Below are positions 1 to 12,600 of a stretch of 64,000 nucleotides of DNA, one piece after another. A program made the translations under genes and the position numbers. The notes beneath the pieces are model-generated. The model was not told where the DNA came from, searched no databases, and saw nothing but the letters and a program-made list of their open reading frames with translations. Position 1 is the stretch's first letter. Every line of letters starts with the position of its first letter. The DNA comes from Macrobrachium rosenbergii (taxonomy: Eukaryota > Arthropoda > Malacostraca > Decapoda > Palaemonidae): NCBI RefSeq assembly GCF_040412425.1, contig NC_089782.1, positions 25,295,622-25,359,621 on the forward strand, given 5' to 3'.

Positions 1-9
1 TTTCTTCAG

Positions 10-95
10 TGGACCACGACAACTTCATCGAGGTATTCGACAAGATGGCCGACGTTCTTCTTCCAACCTTTTCTGAAGGTCTACTAGAGGCCTAA
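10..95 (+). CDS. C-terminal exon of an unidentified gene (partial, runs off the left edge)
   Basis: The window opens with a pyrimidine-AG acceptor (TTTCTTCAG) followed by about 28 codons ending in TAA at 93-95. The reading ends ...FDKMADVLLPTF...LLEA. Codons are rich in C and G at third positions, unlike the AT-rich surroundings, which favours real coding. All three frames stay open for most of this short stretch, so the frame choice rests on codon usage and on the acceptor. I do not recognise the family. The intron upstream is outside the window. The first AATAAA downstream (226-231) lies inside a dispersed repeat, so the 3' UTR may run into that repeat. Confidence 0.45.
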
Positions 96-160
96 GAAAA
101 TTTTACAGTTTGATAACCATGGAATTTTTAAGTGGGTTGTAATAATCAAACAGAATACGG

Positions 161-460
161 AATTAAGGCCAAAGGCCAAGCGCTGGGACCTATGAGGTCA
201 TTCAGCGCTGAAAACTGAAACTGACAATAAAAGGGTTTAAAAGGTGTAACAGTCCTGAGGAAAACCTCTCAGTTGCACTATGCATCAACTGTTAGGAGAG
301 AGTGGAAAGTAAGAAGAAAGACAGATTATGAACGGAGGTACAGTAAGAGGAATGAAAGGGGTTGCAGCTAGGGACCGAAGGGACGCTGCAGAGATCCTTA
401 GTTAATGCCTACAGTGAACTTCATGAGGTGCACTGACCGCACTACCCCTCTAAGGGGAGG
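161..460 (+). repeat. Dispersed 290-bp SINE-like element, copy 1
   Basis: This is the first of at least six copies in the window. Shared landmarks, in order, are GGCCAAAGGCCAAGCGCTGG, GAGGTCATTCAGCGCTGAAA, GGTTTAAAAGGTGTAACAG, AGGAAAACCTC, a purine-rich stretch, GGGGTTGCAGCTAGG, a GCTGCA block and a terminal CACTACCCC. There is no open reading frame. Other copies are at 1371-1658 and 2131-2424 (+), 47343-47608 and 55306-55500 (-), and an inverted pair at 56258-56680. I associate the family with decapod genomes from memory. It is non-autonomous, but the sequence does not show how it is mobilised. This copy contains an AATAAA at 226-231. Confidence 0.85.
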
Positions 461-1370
461 TTGTAATAATGAAAGGAAAAATGAATTACTCATATTAGCA
501 AGAATATAGACTATGTCAGCACGGGAAATATTGCACAATTTACGTGTCTTAATTTAGCGTCAAAACATTACTAGTTCAACGATGATTAGTTAATGCTAAG
601 TAAAATCCATTTCCGGTTGGTGAAATACAGCTGGTGTCATAATCCACGAAATCTATTCATAAATAATTAAGAAATAAGACGGAGGGAACACAATCGCCCC
701 CAAAGGCGACGTCAGTCCTTTTAAAATGGAATATCTCAAATATGAAAGATACGGATCACAGCGTGGCAAAACCATTATGCAAACCAGTAAATAGTTAAAT
801 ACAGAAAACAACAACGCGTTGCAAACTAACCACAACAGTTCTCACGAACCTGAATCATGTGCAAACGTACATGTATCTGCTTAACGAGAGAAAAGGCTGT
901 AGTATATGACTCATTCTAATTAGTAATAAATTACAACGCAAAACCTTAAACAACTGGGATCCAACTCAAGAGCGGAGACGATGTTTTCTGCAACACCAAC
1001 GCGAACGACAGTTACCGTGAAATAAGACCAGCCTGTGCAAAAACGAAAAGGATAAAGGTACGATCTAATCATTTGCTTCCCTGGCGTTGTTACTCTTCCA
1101 ACTACACTCTTACTCTTCCAACTACACGGTACACTTACTTCTCTTGCTCGAGTGTCACACGCCGGCGATATCCGCATGCTGTTTGGATACAAGTGTTTGT
1201 ACTGTCAAAAAAAAAGGACGGATTTTGAGTTACTGGCAAATTTAAATACAGTGTGCATGTAAACACAAGCATGCAGTAGTATACACAAGAACAAACGGCC
1301 ACCTATAACACACTTGAACATTCAGGAATCCTAGCATGTACCTTTCTTCAGTAAACTGAATTGAATATAG
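461..1370. other. No gene seen between repeat copies 1 and 2
   Basis: AT-rich sequence. Short open frames here lack homology I can recognise, splice-site framing or coding-like codon use. A small local duplication (TACTCTTCCAACTACAC twice, about 1091-1125) is the only structure noticed. Confidence 0.5.
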
Positions 1371-1658
1371 TATTTAGGCCAAAGGCCCAGCACTGGGACC
1401 GATGAGGTCATTCAGCGCTGAAACGGAAATTGCCAGTAAAAGGTTTGAAAGGTGTAACAGGAGGAAAACCTCGTAGTTGCACTATGAATCAGCTGTTGGG
1501 AGAGGGTGGAAAAGATGGAAGAAAAGAATATGAAAGGAGGTACAGTAAAAGGAACGAAAGGGGTTGCAGCTAGGAGCCGAAGGCACGCTGCAAAGAACCT
1601 TAAGTATGACTACAGTGCACCGCATGAGGTGTACTGTTGGCACTACCCCACTACGGGG
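1371..1658 (+). repeat. Dispersed 290-bp SINE-like element, copy 2
   Basis: Full-length copy in the same orientation as copy 1 and close to the apparent consensus. It starts TTTAGGCCAAAGGCCCAGCA and ends CACTACCCCACTACGGGG. The purine-rich middle and the GGGGTTGCAGCTAGGAGCC block are conserved. Confidence 0.85.
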
Positions 1659-2130
1659 CTTCCTTCAGCAAAAGTTAAATAAGTTCAAGAGGGAATATCT
1701 CCTTTATGACAGCACTGCAGTTGGGATCGCTGCATTGTTTCTTGTCACTAGTCCAATCACAGTTCAAATCATTGGCAAACGAAGTCTTTTTTTTTTAAGA
1801 GTCTGAGAGGAACAGATTCCGAAACGTAAGTAGCAAAACTGAGCTGCTGATTTTTTTTTTTTTACCTTACGTAAACTAACGTGAATTTTTAGTTAACCCA
1901 TCACGAAAATGATCATTCGTAGGCACCACGTCATCACACATCCATGGCAGGGATAGGCTATATCATCATCATCATAAGGTATCATTATCAATGACAAGTG
2001 GTGTTAGGGACCGTTCTACAGTATTAGAGCTTGGTCTTAGCTTGACAATACTCAATAACTCTTTCTCACTCTCTGTCCCTCGGGTCTCGACAAGTACGAG
2101 TATAGATAATAGAATAGAACAGAACATAGA
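1659..2130. other. No gene seen; simple-sequence patches
   Basis: AT-rich spacer with T runs at about 1790 and 1851-1863 and an ATCATC run near 1961-1975. No coding signal. Confidence 0.5.
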
Positions 2131-2424
2131 ATTTAGACCAAAAGCCAAGCGCTGGGACCTATGAGGTCATTCACGCTGAACGGGAAATTAAGAGTCAGAA
2201 GGTTTGAAAGGTGTAACAGGAGGAAAACCTCGCAGTTGCACAGTGAATCAGTTGTTTAAGAGGGTGGAAAGTCAGATGTAAGAAAGAGAATATGAACGGA
2301 GGTACAATAAAAGGAATGAAAGAGGTTACAGCTAGGGGCCGAACGGAGGCTGCAAAGACCCTTCAATGATGCCTACAGTGCACCACATGAGGTTCACAAA
2401 CGGCACTACCCCCGTACAAAGGAG
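2131..2424 (+). repeat. Dispersed 290-bp SINE-like element, copy 3
   Basis: Third same-strand copy within 2.3 kb. It is slightly diverged at the start (ACCAAAAGCCAAGCGCTGGG) and end (CACTACCCCCGTACAAAGG), and one base is missing from the CATTCAGCGCTG block. The different divergences suggest separate insertions rather than one tandem duplication. Confidence 0.8.
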
Positions 2425-4990
2425 TAAAGACACTGAAATATCTCTTCGTCGTTATGTTACGGTATTCGTTGTCATATCAGATTTACCTAAATTCTTCTTC
2501 ACTATTTCCTGATTGTAATACCTATCAGCCTCCATATCTCCTGACTACTGTTAGAAAATGGCAGATGGTGGGTGGGGTCACGTCCCTTATCTAGACCGAA
2601 ATGAGAGAAAAGTGGAAAAGGAAATGTGGACTTGACATCAAATTCAACATCAGAGATAACTCACAAATAACAAAATCAAGATTCTGTAAATTCACTGCAG
2701 CAATGAATAGTTAACAATTAGAGCAACCACCTATTAGCTCATCTCCAAGTGAAAATATGAGCCAAGGTGGCCTGACAGGTGTTACAGGGTTACCAGATAG
2801 AGAGTACATATTTTTGTCGTAGAGCTGGCAAATACAGCGGGGCAACATTGCATCTATGGAAAGTGATCAGGGATATGACCACATGGCTAAGATGAAGTTA
2901 GAACAAGGTCACTGGCTACATAAACTTCCTTTACCGCAAATCTCTGTCATAAATGGATACAAAAATGCAGAAAAAATGAGATTATTAAGAGCAAATATAA
3001 ATTAGTTAACGTGAGTTTCCATGCACTGCTGAAGCAGGTATGGATATAATTTGATCTAGAAACCAAAGGAGTTCGAGGACATAGAAAGTGGGGTGGTCAA
3101 CAGTATTGGCCCTCATTTCAAGACGGTATACGGGTGACTTCTTAAGCCAACTGATCTGTTCTGTCAAATAACTTGTCACCTTCATATCCAAAATATGCAA
3201 CTTTCTTTTCTTCCGGGTTTCCAGTCGTTTGAAGTCTCCTTTAATGGAGGCAGTTTTTCGCCGGTTATTTATTGACGTCGATGAGCAGCGTACACTGTCA
3301 ATCCTATATTCAGACGATGCATCATTTGACGAACTGTGAACATGTGCAGCTAAAGACAGGTTAATGGCGAGATCACGTTAAAATATCACTCCACACAACC
3401 ATACCATTCATCGTCATCAATATATAAAGCCTAGGGCCGGGGGTTAGAAAAAAAAAAAAGCAGTACTTGTCGTCCTTCCCAACACACTAACATTCAAAGG
3501 TCTCGACCGTTGCCTTTCAAGTGAATCATAAACTTTCTTTAGATCACCCATCATCTCACTTTCAATGGACCTGCAGCAGACTTGCAGCAGAAGCTGCTAG
3601 AGGCAGGAGGTTAAGGGGGAAAGGGGTGCTTATTTGGGAGGGTGCTGAGAGGAGGGAGGGAAGCCAGGAACCATGAGACCCTATGGATGGAATTCTTGAC
3701 AATATTCATCAGTTGCCCAGTGACGTCACTGCTCGAGTTGCCAACTCGGTCTTGCTGGTTACTCTCTTCCCTGGAGACAGGACAAGAAATAATACGAACG
3801 CGAGCCAATTTACGGTGCATTGCCAACAATTGCAGTCTATAATGCACAATGCTCCCTCCTCCACTCCCGAGGAAAATTTAAAGAGATGTGCCCTTTCACA
3901 ACAACGGCCAGACAGGCAGTTGTTGAACAGTAATTTCCCTGGCTCGCTTCTTATTGCTGGTCAATTATGCGGGGCGGGTAACTAGTACCTACAATAGGCC
4001 CTTATGAAGTGCCTGCAAGATTAACGGCAGTCATTGGGTTATAGAAGGTAGATGCGGCAAGCTTTCTGTACTTAACAGAAACTACCCTTTGAAGAATGTG
4101 ACTGAAGGTTTCCAACTAGCATTACGACAATACTTCGACAAAGGAAACGTTTGTTATTTAAATTTAACGAAAATATACCAGGAATCCAAATTTTTCGCTG
4201 GATGAATTGCATAAAAACATTAAACCCTAGCCCACTGGTCCCTTACGCAAAATTCCATTATTCTCCTCGATTTTTACATTAGAAATCCTTTTATGACATT
4301 ACCCTGAAAGCAGAGAAACCCCGTTAGTTAACACAGAGGCGACCTTGAGGGCCAAGCACCGCTTCGAACTACCCCTACCGCCTTTTTGGGGCCGATTCGC
4401 TTGGAAACAAGAGCAGCTTCTTATGCAACGTCGATATGGTCACTATCATGCGGAGACACTAATGAGTGACTGGGTACACTCAGCACTCGAGCCACACGAC
4501 GGTTGCACTCTTTCGTAGATACGAAATTTCATTCTCATCTGTATGACGCTGATAATGAATGACGATTGTTTTTAAAGGATACACAATCAGTAGTCCCGCC
4601 GCCAAACTTTCCGTAAAAATAAAATTAATTTTTGTCCGTATTTCTTCCAGTAACCCAACTTTCGTTCTGACGTATGGCGTCGGCAGGTATACAAATACAC
4701 GCCCTTCTTTTTTTATTTCTCTTTCTACACCTAGCCCAGGGAAATATATATAAAAAAAAGAGACGCCGACCGTCACGAAGAAGGATATTTTAAGTCTCGT
4801 ATAACAAAAGGTACTTGAATCAACTGGCCACGACATATCTGGGTTCTTTTTTACGTCACACGAGCGAAAGAGCGCTGGATATACTCTTACCTACAGCGAA
4901 TCCTGAACATGAAGGTCACTGGCTACGTTTCACTCTTCTGAACTGCATGAACAAGGCCCTCTGTATATCACTAGATCACTAGTGATTTAA
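2425..4990. other. No gene recognised in 2.6 kb
   Basis: Unique-looking sequence with several short open frames on both strands. The longest is about 118 codons, on the - strand at 4480-4836. None has a recognisable motif or coding-like codon use. Two less AT-rich patches, about 3600-3980 and 4330-4500, could be exonic or regulatory, but I see no splice-framed reading that supports this. Confidence 0.4.
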
Positions 4991-4994
4991 GCAA

Positions 4995-4995
4995 G

Positions 4996-5070
<75 letters not shown>

Positions 5071-5126
5071 TCTGTTAAGTCTACATATTTTTTTATTCTT
5101 CAGATCTAGTGCTCGTACTTTTAAAC

Positions 5127-5195
<69 letters not shown>

Positions 5196-5252
5196 CTGTT
5201 AAGTCTATATATTTTCTGATTCTTCCAGATCAAGTGCTTGTGCTTTTAGTTC

Positions 5253-5310
<58 letters not shown>

Positions 5311-5438
5311 TGTTACGTCTATATATTTTTTCTGATTCTTAGGCTCAAGTGTTTGTGCTTTGAAGAACTAGAGTTCATATTAAAGTCCTGTATTTTCTGA
5401 TTCTTAGGATCAAATGTTTGTGCTTTTGAACAACTAAA

Positions 5439-5499
<61 letters not shown>

Positions 5500-5554
5500 C
5501 TGTTAAGTCTATATATTTTCTGATTCTTAGGATCAAATGTTTGTGCTTTTGAAC

Positions 5555-5621
<67 letters not shown>
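4995..5621. repeat. Compound higher-order repeat: five GA arrays with a shared ~60-bp spacer
   Basis: A short CA run (4995-5010) leads into GA arrays at 5011-5067, 5132-5192, 5256-5306, 5441-5498 and 5559-5621. The spacers are copies of one sequence with landmarks TTCTGTTAAGTCTATATATT, TTCTGATTCTTAGGATCAA and GTTTGTGCTTTTGAACAACT. One spacer copy (about 5341-5435) is joined to the next with its GA array absent or collapsed. The microsatellite therefore appears to have been duplicated together with its flank, giving a unit of roughly 110-120 bp. Confidence 0.9.
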
Positions 5622-5623
<2 letters not shown>

Positions 5624-5826
5624 GTTGTGATCAAAATGACTGTCTTAATATCAATAAAAAAAACCTATGTACCTAGAAATAAAAAAAAAAATTACACCCT
5701 GGTATTACCTACCCGGTAATCTTGAGAGCTTTTTTTTTTAAACTGGCCATTAAACCATGTTGAGAAAACTTTTGAGTCAAGTGTGAAATGTAAACTTTTC
5801 TAAAGAGAGCCAATAGCAATTTTACG

Positions 5827-5859
<33 letters not shown>

Positions 5860-6460
5860 CTCTCTGTGTGTGTGTCTGTGTGTGTCTCTGTGTCTCTCTC
5901 CTCTTTGTTTGTGTGTGTGTGTGTGTGTGTGTAGACTTAAAGTAAGATTCATTTGCAGCTTATATTTAGGGCAGCATAACAATAACTTCAAACAGTGTTG
6001 AAGTCAATTACGGAACAAATAAAAGCATACACCAGGAAAAAAAATAAAGTATTTAAAAACGGCGTGAATTGTTTTAAAGAAAATCAATTTCACTAAACAA
6101 ACAAAAGCATAACCCTACAAAAAAAAAAAAACATAATCAAGATTTAAAAAAAACAATGTGAATTTTCAAAGATAAATGAAGAAAGAGACAAATTTGAGGG
6201 GACACCTCCCGTGCCCTTTCCAAAGAGGAGCAGCGGCATAAAAGCCGGGCATATAACCAATCGATGGCTCATCCCACCGATTTAAGCTGGGGGGGGAAAT
6301 AATTGAGCACTGTTCCACTCGGGGAGAGAATGACGTCACGGAGCATGGCACCGCTTTCCATGGCATAAAAACACCAAATAAAAATATCTCGGCTTATCTT
6401 GTCTCGACTTTTTGCTTTGTTGAAGGAGCTTGCTTCCTCGAGAGAGTCAGTTTATTGTCT
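5622..6460. repeat. Non-genic stretch with CT and TG microsatellites
   Basis: Contains a CT run at 5827-5855 and an interrupted TG run at about 5866-5932, plus A-rich tracts. Apparent short open frames on the - strand are created by these repeats. No gene is supported. Confidence 0.7.
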
Positions 6461-6716
6461 GTTTTAAATATTTTATTTTATATACGATGTTATGAAATGA
6501 CATTTTAAATAGCCTATTTTACGTAAGATATTACGAAATGAAATTTTAAATATTTTATATAAGATACGAAATGAAGGTTCAAATATCATATGTAAGATGT
6601 TATGAAATAACATTTTAAATATTTGATGTAAAATGTTATGAAATAACATTCTACATATTTGACGTAAAATGTTCCGAAATAACATTTTAAATATTTGACG
6701 TAAAATGCTATGAAAG
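6461..6716. repeat. 36-bp tandem array, about 7 copies
   Basis: Repeating unit AACATTTTAAATATTTGACG followed by TAAAATGTTATGAAAT. Successive CATTTTAAAT/CATTCTACAT blocks begin at 6611, 6647 and 6683, which gives a 36-bp period. Earlier units are more diverged and contain indels. The period is a multiple of three, so a spurious - strand frame encodes a 12-residue repeat. I regard this as non-coding minisatellite DNA. Confidence 0.85.
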
Positions 6717-6856
6717 GTAAGTCTGACAGTAAATAAATGTAACTTTAAAATGTATCATGAATTTTGCTTTTATTTCTCTTCCACTTTAACAAAAATAATT
6801 TACGAGCAAAACAAAATTAATAACGAGCATTTCCACTTCCTTAAAAGGACTTTACA

Positions 6857-6957
6857 ACACACACACACACACACACACACTCTTTCTCTCTCTCTAAACA
6901 AAACATTCTTGAGAGCTTTGACGAAAAACACATCTGCAATGAAACCCACCCCCCATC

Positions 6958-7030
<73 letters not shown>
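6857..7030. repeat. CA and CT microsatellites
   Basis: CA run at about 6857-6880, a short CT run, then a long pure CT array at 6960-7030. The Ser-Leu and Arg-Glu open frames on either strand are translations of the array. Confidence 0.9.
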
Positions 7031-7033
<3 letters not shown>

Positions 7034-7364
7034 ATGAGATCCAGGAAATGGCCCGTACCTGACACATCACGGATGCAAAGATTCTGGGAAAATAAAAGGC
7101 CACTTGAAGGTGCCCTTAAGCACAAACAACACCCCCCCCAACACAAACCCTTTCCCTTATTCTAGCCTGAGTCATTATTAACGTTGCACAAACAAATAAA
7201 CAAACCCACACGAGGAAATAAATAAGGAAAGATCAAGAACGGGCTGCAGGTGGCGACGTTCCGTCATCAAGGACAGAAAGAATTTCAAAATTCAATTTTG
7301 CTAACATACACAGAGCTATGATCATGCGCGTCATGAACTTCTATTAGCGTTCCTTAAAACAAAT

Positions 7365-7746
7365 AAAAATGCGCCGGAGTTTTTTCGGCGCAATCGAGTT
7401 TTCTGTACATCAGCTACACTGTATAATCAAGGGCACCGAAAATAGATCTCTCGGTATATTGCTGTATGAGCCGCAGCCCATGAAACTTTAACCACGGCCC
7501 GGTGGTGGCATAGCCTACATCAATGCCAGGACCACGATTATGGCTAACTTTAGCCTTAAATAAAATAAAAAAAATTACTTAGGCTAAAGGGCTGCAACTC
7601 GGTATGTTAGATGATTGGAGGTTGGAGGATCAACATACCAATTTGCAGCCCTCTAGCCTCAGTAGTTTTTAAGAAATAGTGCGGACAGAAAAACGTGCGG
7701 ACGGACAGACAAAACCGGCACAACAGCTTTATTTTAAAGAAAACTA
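7365..7746 (-). repeat. Dispersed foldback-like element (about 380 bp)
   Basis: Non-coding element that I recall as very abundant in decapod genomes. Read on the - strand it begins near TTTCTTTAAAATAAAGCTGT and contains GTCTGTCCGTCCGCACGTTT, CTACTGAGGCTAGAGGGCTG, a region complementary to it (CTAAAGGGCTGCAACTCGGT on the + strand), CCACCGGGCCGTGGTTAAAG and a terminal TTCGGCGC-type hairpin (GCGCCGG...CGGCGC on the + strand, 7371-7392). The internal self-complementarity around AACATACC/GGTATGTT would let it fold. No open frame is present. The strand is arbitrary. Confidence 0.6.
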
Positions 7747-7885
7747 CAATCACTTCGTATGCGCGCGCAGTACTGCTCAACACTAAAATTTCCTACTCCG
7801 TAGTTCGTTTTCCTCTCCTTTTTATTTTTGTTTTTTTTTTTTTTTAACAAGTCTCAATGACTACTTTCCTGGATCCCTCTCCAAG

Positions 7886-7886
<1 letters not shown>

Positions 7887-7922
<36 letters not shown>
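7887..7922. repeat. CT microsatellite
   Basis: Pure CT array followed by TTCTC. A short T run precedes it at about 7828-7845. Confidence 0.9.
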
Positions 7923-7924
<2 letters not shown>

Positions 7925-8369
7925 GGTAGCCTGAAGGTCGGGCCCAAAAAACTGAGAAAAACAGAAGGAAACATTTACCACATTTACATCCAACCTCAGC
8001 GAGTAGAAACCCCTTTGGATCTTGGCTACAATATGGATTTTTCCTTCGATAATCAAATGCCACCTTGCATCCACTTTATACTACGCATGTGCAGATCTAT
8101 TGTTTCTATATCTACCGTAACTTCTAGTGCAATATAACAATTCACGACTTTCATATAAATAACTGTTCATCCAAACACAGGGCATCATCAAGAACAGCTC
8201 AAAATACACATTCAGGGACGACAGAAAACGAAATACACAAGAGCACGGACACTGCTGAGACAATTAGCCTACATCACGTATACACTCGGGCTGAGGGCTA
8301 ACCCAACCTTCATGTGGTTTAACAAGAGGGTCCAGTTTAAGCCTGAGAAATTTCACATGGTAACAACAT

Positions 8370-8413
8370 AGTTTATATATAGAATATATATGCATGTATA
8401 TATGTATATACAG

Positions 8414-8481
<68 letters not shown>
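8370..8481. repeat. TA microsatellite with TATG-like flank
   Basis: Degenerate TATATG/TATACA leader from about 8370, then pure TA from about 8421 to 8480. Confidence 0.9.
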
Positions 8482-8484
<3 letters not shown>

Positions 8485-8539
8485 AAGAAATCAACAGTTT
8501 TCACTAAACAAATCTTATTAAATCACGACACCAAAGTCA

Positions 8540-9640
8540 TGATGAAATTCACCACAAAAAAAGCCTGTGTCATCCGAAGAATTTTCATAACCTACGGCAA
8601 CACTATAAGAAAAGCACATTGTCCTCTGAGGAATTTGTCATAATTCCCGGCAACATTATAATGAGAAAGTACATCACCTAAACAGCCTATGTCACCTGAT
8701 GAATATAGTACTTCGCCTAAACAGCCTATACAATTTTCACAATTTTCAGCATTTAATTTATGAATACCCACGCCTAGCCATTTAATGAAGAAATTTCACA
8801 AAGGCAACATTTAATACTAAGAACATCAGCCTATATCTACTGGAATATTTTTACAATTTATGGCAACATTTTAATACTAAAGAACATCGCCGACATAGCC
8901 TATGTCTACTGGAGAATTTTCACAATTTATGGCAACATTTTAATACTAAAGAACATCGCCTAAATAGCCTATGTCTACTGGAGAATTTTCACAATTTATG
9001 GCAACATTTTAATACCAAAGAATATCGCCGACATAGCCTTTGTCTACTGGAGAATTTTCACTATTTATGGCAACATTTTAATACTAAAGAACATCGCCTA
9101 AATAGCCTATGTCTACTGGAGAATTTTCACAATTTATGGCAACATTTTAATACTAAAGAACATCGTCTAAACAGCTTATGTCTACTGAAGAATTTTCACA
9201 ATTTATGGCAACATTTTACTACTAAAAAACATCGCCTAAATAGCCTAGGCTATGTCTACTGGAGAATTTTCACAATTTATGGCAACATTTTAATACTAAA
9301 GAACATCACCTAAACAGCCTATGTCTACTGGAGAATTTTCACAACTTATGGCAACATTTTAATACTAAAGAACATCACCTAAACAGCCTATGTCTACTGG
9401 AGAATTTTCACTATTTACGGCAGCATTTTAATGCTAAAGAACATCGCTTAAGCAGCCTCTGCCTACATGAGAATTTTCACAATTTATGGCAACATTGTAA
9501 TACTGAAGAACATCGCCTAAACAGCCTATGCCTACTGAAGAATTTTCAAATTTTATGGCAACATTGTCATGAGAAAGCATATCACTTAAACTGCCTACGT
9601 CACCTGAGGAATTTTCATAGTTTTCACGGCAATGAAGATC
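8540..9640. repeat. 70-bp tandem array (minisatellite), about 15 copies
   Basis: Unit landmarks are GAATTTTCACAATTTATGGC, AACATTTTAATACTAAAGAA, CATCGCCTAAATAGCCTATG and TCTACTGGAG, summing to 70 bp. Copies between about 8880 and 9470 are nearly identical. Those at both edges (8540-8870 and 9480-9640) are diverged and have indels, as expected when an array is homogenised in its middle. One unit near 9240 has a small insertion in the AGCCTAGGC block. Open frames across it are not convincing genes. Confidence 0.95.
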
Positions 9641-12600
9641 TACAATCGCCAGCAGCAGTCGATGACGCAACGACGACTGTTTTCGACCTCGCATACCTGC
9701 TTATCAATATGAGTGCAAATCGTGGTGCTCCGCTTGGTGCTTATCTGTTATGATTCATGATCATGAACTTCGCGTTCATGTGACTGCTCACAGATCCCTA
9801 AATCAAATTCACTTCACATGTTTCTTGGAGGTGCTAAGTGTTCACAATTACGCTCCTCAACACCTATCTAAAATATAAAATACGAAATAAAAAAATGTGA
9901 AAATTTTTGGGATGACGTGGGTCCATGCTGTAACAACTTGCAGTTTCACCATCTTAGTCCGGTATGAGAGAGAGAGAGAAGAGAGAAGAGAGAGAGAGAG
10001 AGAGAAGATACCTGTCATACGATGCTGGCAATGTTGACTATCTGGCATATATCACGTAACAGAATGCCCAAGTAAAAACCCTTTGCAATGTGAAAGCTCT
10101 ACCGAAGCTATGTACAGTATTCGGTATTAATGCAACCGTGTGCATTTCACCCAGCTGTCTTCGCAATCCGGTAACCTGACATTCATTCCATTGTGAATGC
10201 CACTGCGCGAGCTGTTGCTGGCGTCTAAATCATATTTCCCATCAAAACATCATTGCTACGGTTGATGGCGTGATTAATCTTTCGTGATTGGACTTTCCTT
10301 TCATAATGACAGCAATTCATTTGAAATTAATAGGTTTTCGAGAAGGAAAACTAAAACATCGATAATTACTAGTTACTACTAAACTTGACGGCTGCACTTG
10401 CACATATATGAATAAGATTTGATTCTTCATTTCTATTATCATTGTCTTTTTTGTTGTAGCGAAGAGAAGAAGGAATAGTTAAGAGAGAGAAGACAAGCCA
10501 AAGAGAGAATAGTTAACAGACAAGAAGACAAGCCAAAAAATGTGCAGTTGAAGAGAATTATACAATTACCATTACCAAGTTCAATAAAGCTAACAAGCAT
10601 CAAGTAGATTAAAAGTCAACCTTGAAAAAACAAAACAATTATCATAAACAAGCGGCCCCAAAAAAAAAAAACTTTCCCTTGTATGGACCTCTACCTTGGA
10701 TTTCCCATAAAAAGTGAAACTGGAAATCTGCGACCACTGCTGTCTCACTTCGGCCTTCTTAAGCTCTGACGTTCATTTTTACAACAATGATCCCGGAAAC
10801 GTTATCAGTGGTAGTCTAAGATAACGGATAAACACAAAGGTCGTGGTTTACATACTGCACATATCACAACGACTTGATATATAGCAAGAGAAACCTCGTG
10901 CTGAAATGCCAAAAAGAAAATATCAAAATACAAGGGGTTTTCATTTGCAGTTCAACAATTCTACAGTGGATTTCACATATTCACTTGGGTTTTATAGAAT
11001 TAATTTTACCAATTCATAGAATTTTTTTGTAAAACTCTTTCAAACAGAATATATTATCCTTATTATTATTAGGGAAACCAACTACGAAGTAGAAAACACT
11101 ATGAACCTAAAAAAAAAAAGGGACAAAACTCGATGGGATATAGACAAATTTCTTTTATGAAGATCCAAACACTATACCAGGCCTTTGATTTCGACAAACT
11201 GTCTCGGGTAAATCCCATTTTCTTCAACTGATGTTTCACTAATGCCTGAAGACCTAAATATTAAACGCGACGAGAGATCATTTTAATATCATAACCTTGA
11301 CTGACACTGCAAGAAAAACACCTAACATCACAGAGGAAACCAGTTTCGAAACGTACAGTATCGTAAACTTATCTTTAGCACATGCACTTTCCGGAAGAGT
11401 GCCAAATGCCAAGTTGCCTACGGAGAAAATCAGCACAGGAATCTAGCGACTGAGAAAAAAAACTGAATGCACCACTACTGGCGAATCTTCAAGTCATTCA
11501 TTTAAATATGGCAAAATATACATAGAATACTTCCCTTGAATACCTTAGATCCACGGCCAACGTCATTATCTAAGTCACATGCGGGGCTAAAATTAAATTG
11601 CCCTTGCTTAGCCTATGCTCTGAGGCCCAATGGTTTTTCCCCTTACCACACCTGCTCTTTCCCAGCGAATGTGTAAATGAGAGGTAGCGAGTGGAATCAA
11701 AATCTCATTAACTTCAAAACAAACTTTAAAATTGCTTAAAATAGTGTACGTTGTCTATCTAATACTGTATATATATTCTTCTGAAACTTACCCTAACAAA
11801 AATCTATAACAAAATTATAACATAAACGTAAGAAGCATTCTGACCTCGAGAACGTAACTTTAATCCTGAAATTGTACTGAAAATATCAACGTCTTAAAAT
11901 GTCTAATGTCCACTAATAATTCAATGTTTCGTGATCATGCAAAGAATATCACCCTCCTGTCTACTTCAAAAAGACACGTAGGCATGACAGCCGAGCTCCT
12001 ACAGTACAGTATTGAAGAGCATCTCAAATTCGTCTGCTCGGTCTGTCAATCATGCAACACTTTGAATAAAGCTGTCAGTGATGCAAGTAACGGTGAAAAA
12101 GCAAATGAACCTTGGGAATAAAAAAAAAAATTAAAGCTTTGATCACCTTAAGCAAAAACAAAGCCAAGTTTACCTTGTGAGTTTCCTCACTATTTACCTT
12201 AGCTACAGCCTGTCTGCGCCTTATTGTCTGTCAACATTGTTCTGATAACGGACACGGTGGCAACTTTAAACATAAACAGTCGCCTAATGGATTTAACACG
12301 TTTATCTAGACCAGTTATATAATCTTCAAAACACGGCTCGATCACTTACAGACGCATGTAACTTCTTATTCTGTCAACCAACTTGACAAGTACAGACTAT
12401 ATGATTTATCAATAATATTTCATGAAGGGAAATTAAATACTCTTTATATGTTACGACTCACAAAACAACTCTAAAATGAAAACAAGAAAATGAACATAAA
12501 TGTAGGGGTATATCCGGAAGTTTACGTGCGAGTGGGTGTGTAATACAAACAGAATGATCAACGTCAAGATGAACTGTACAATAGCTGCGCGACAAGGCAC

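Noticed and set aside
6473..6685. Minus-strand open frame with a regular 12-residue repeat
   Set aside because: The 36-bp tandem repeat has a period divisible by three, so a periodic frame is automatic. There is no start context, conservation or codon signal.
8540..9640. The 70-bp array as a CRISPR array
   Set aside because: Units are contiguous with no unique spacers, and the genome is eukaryotic.
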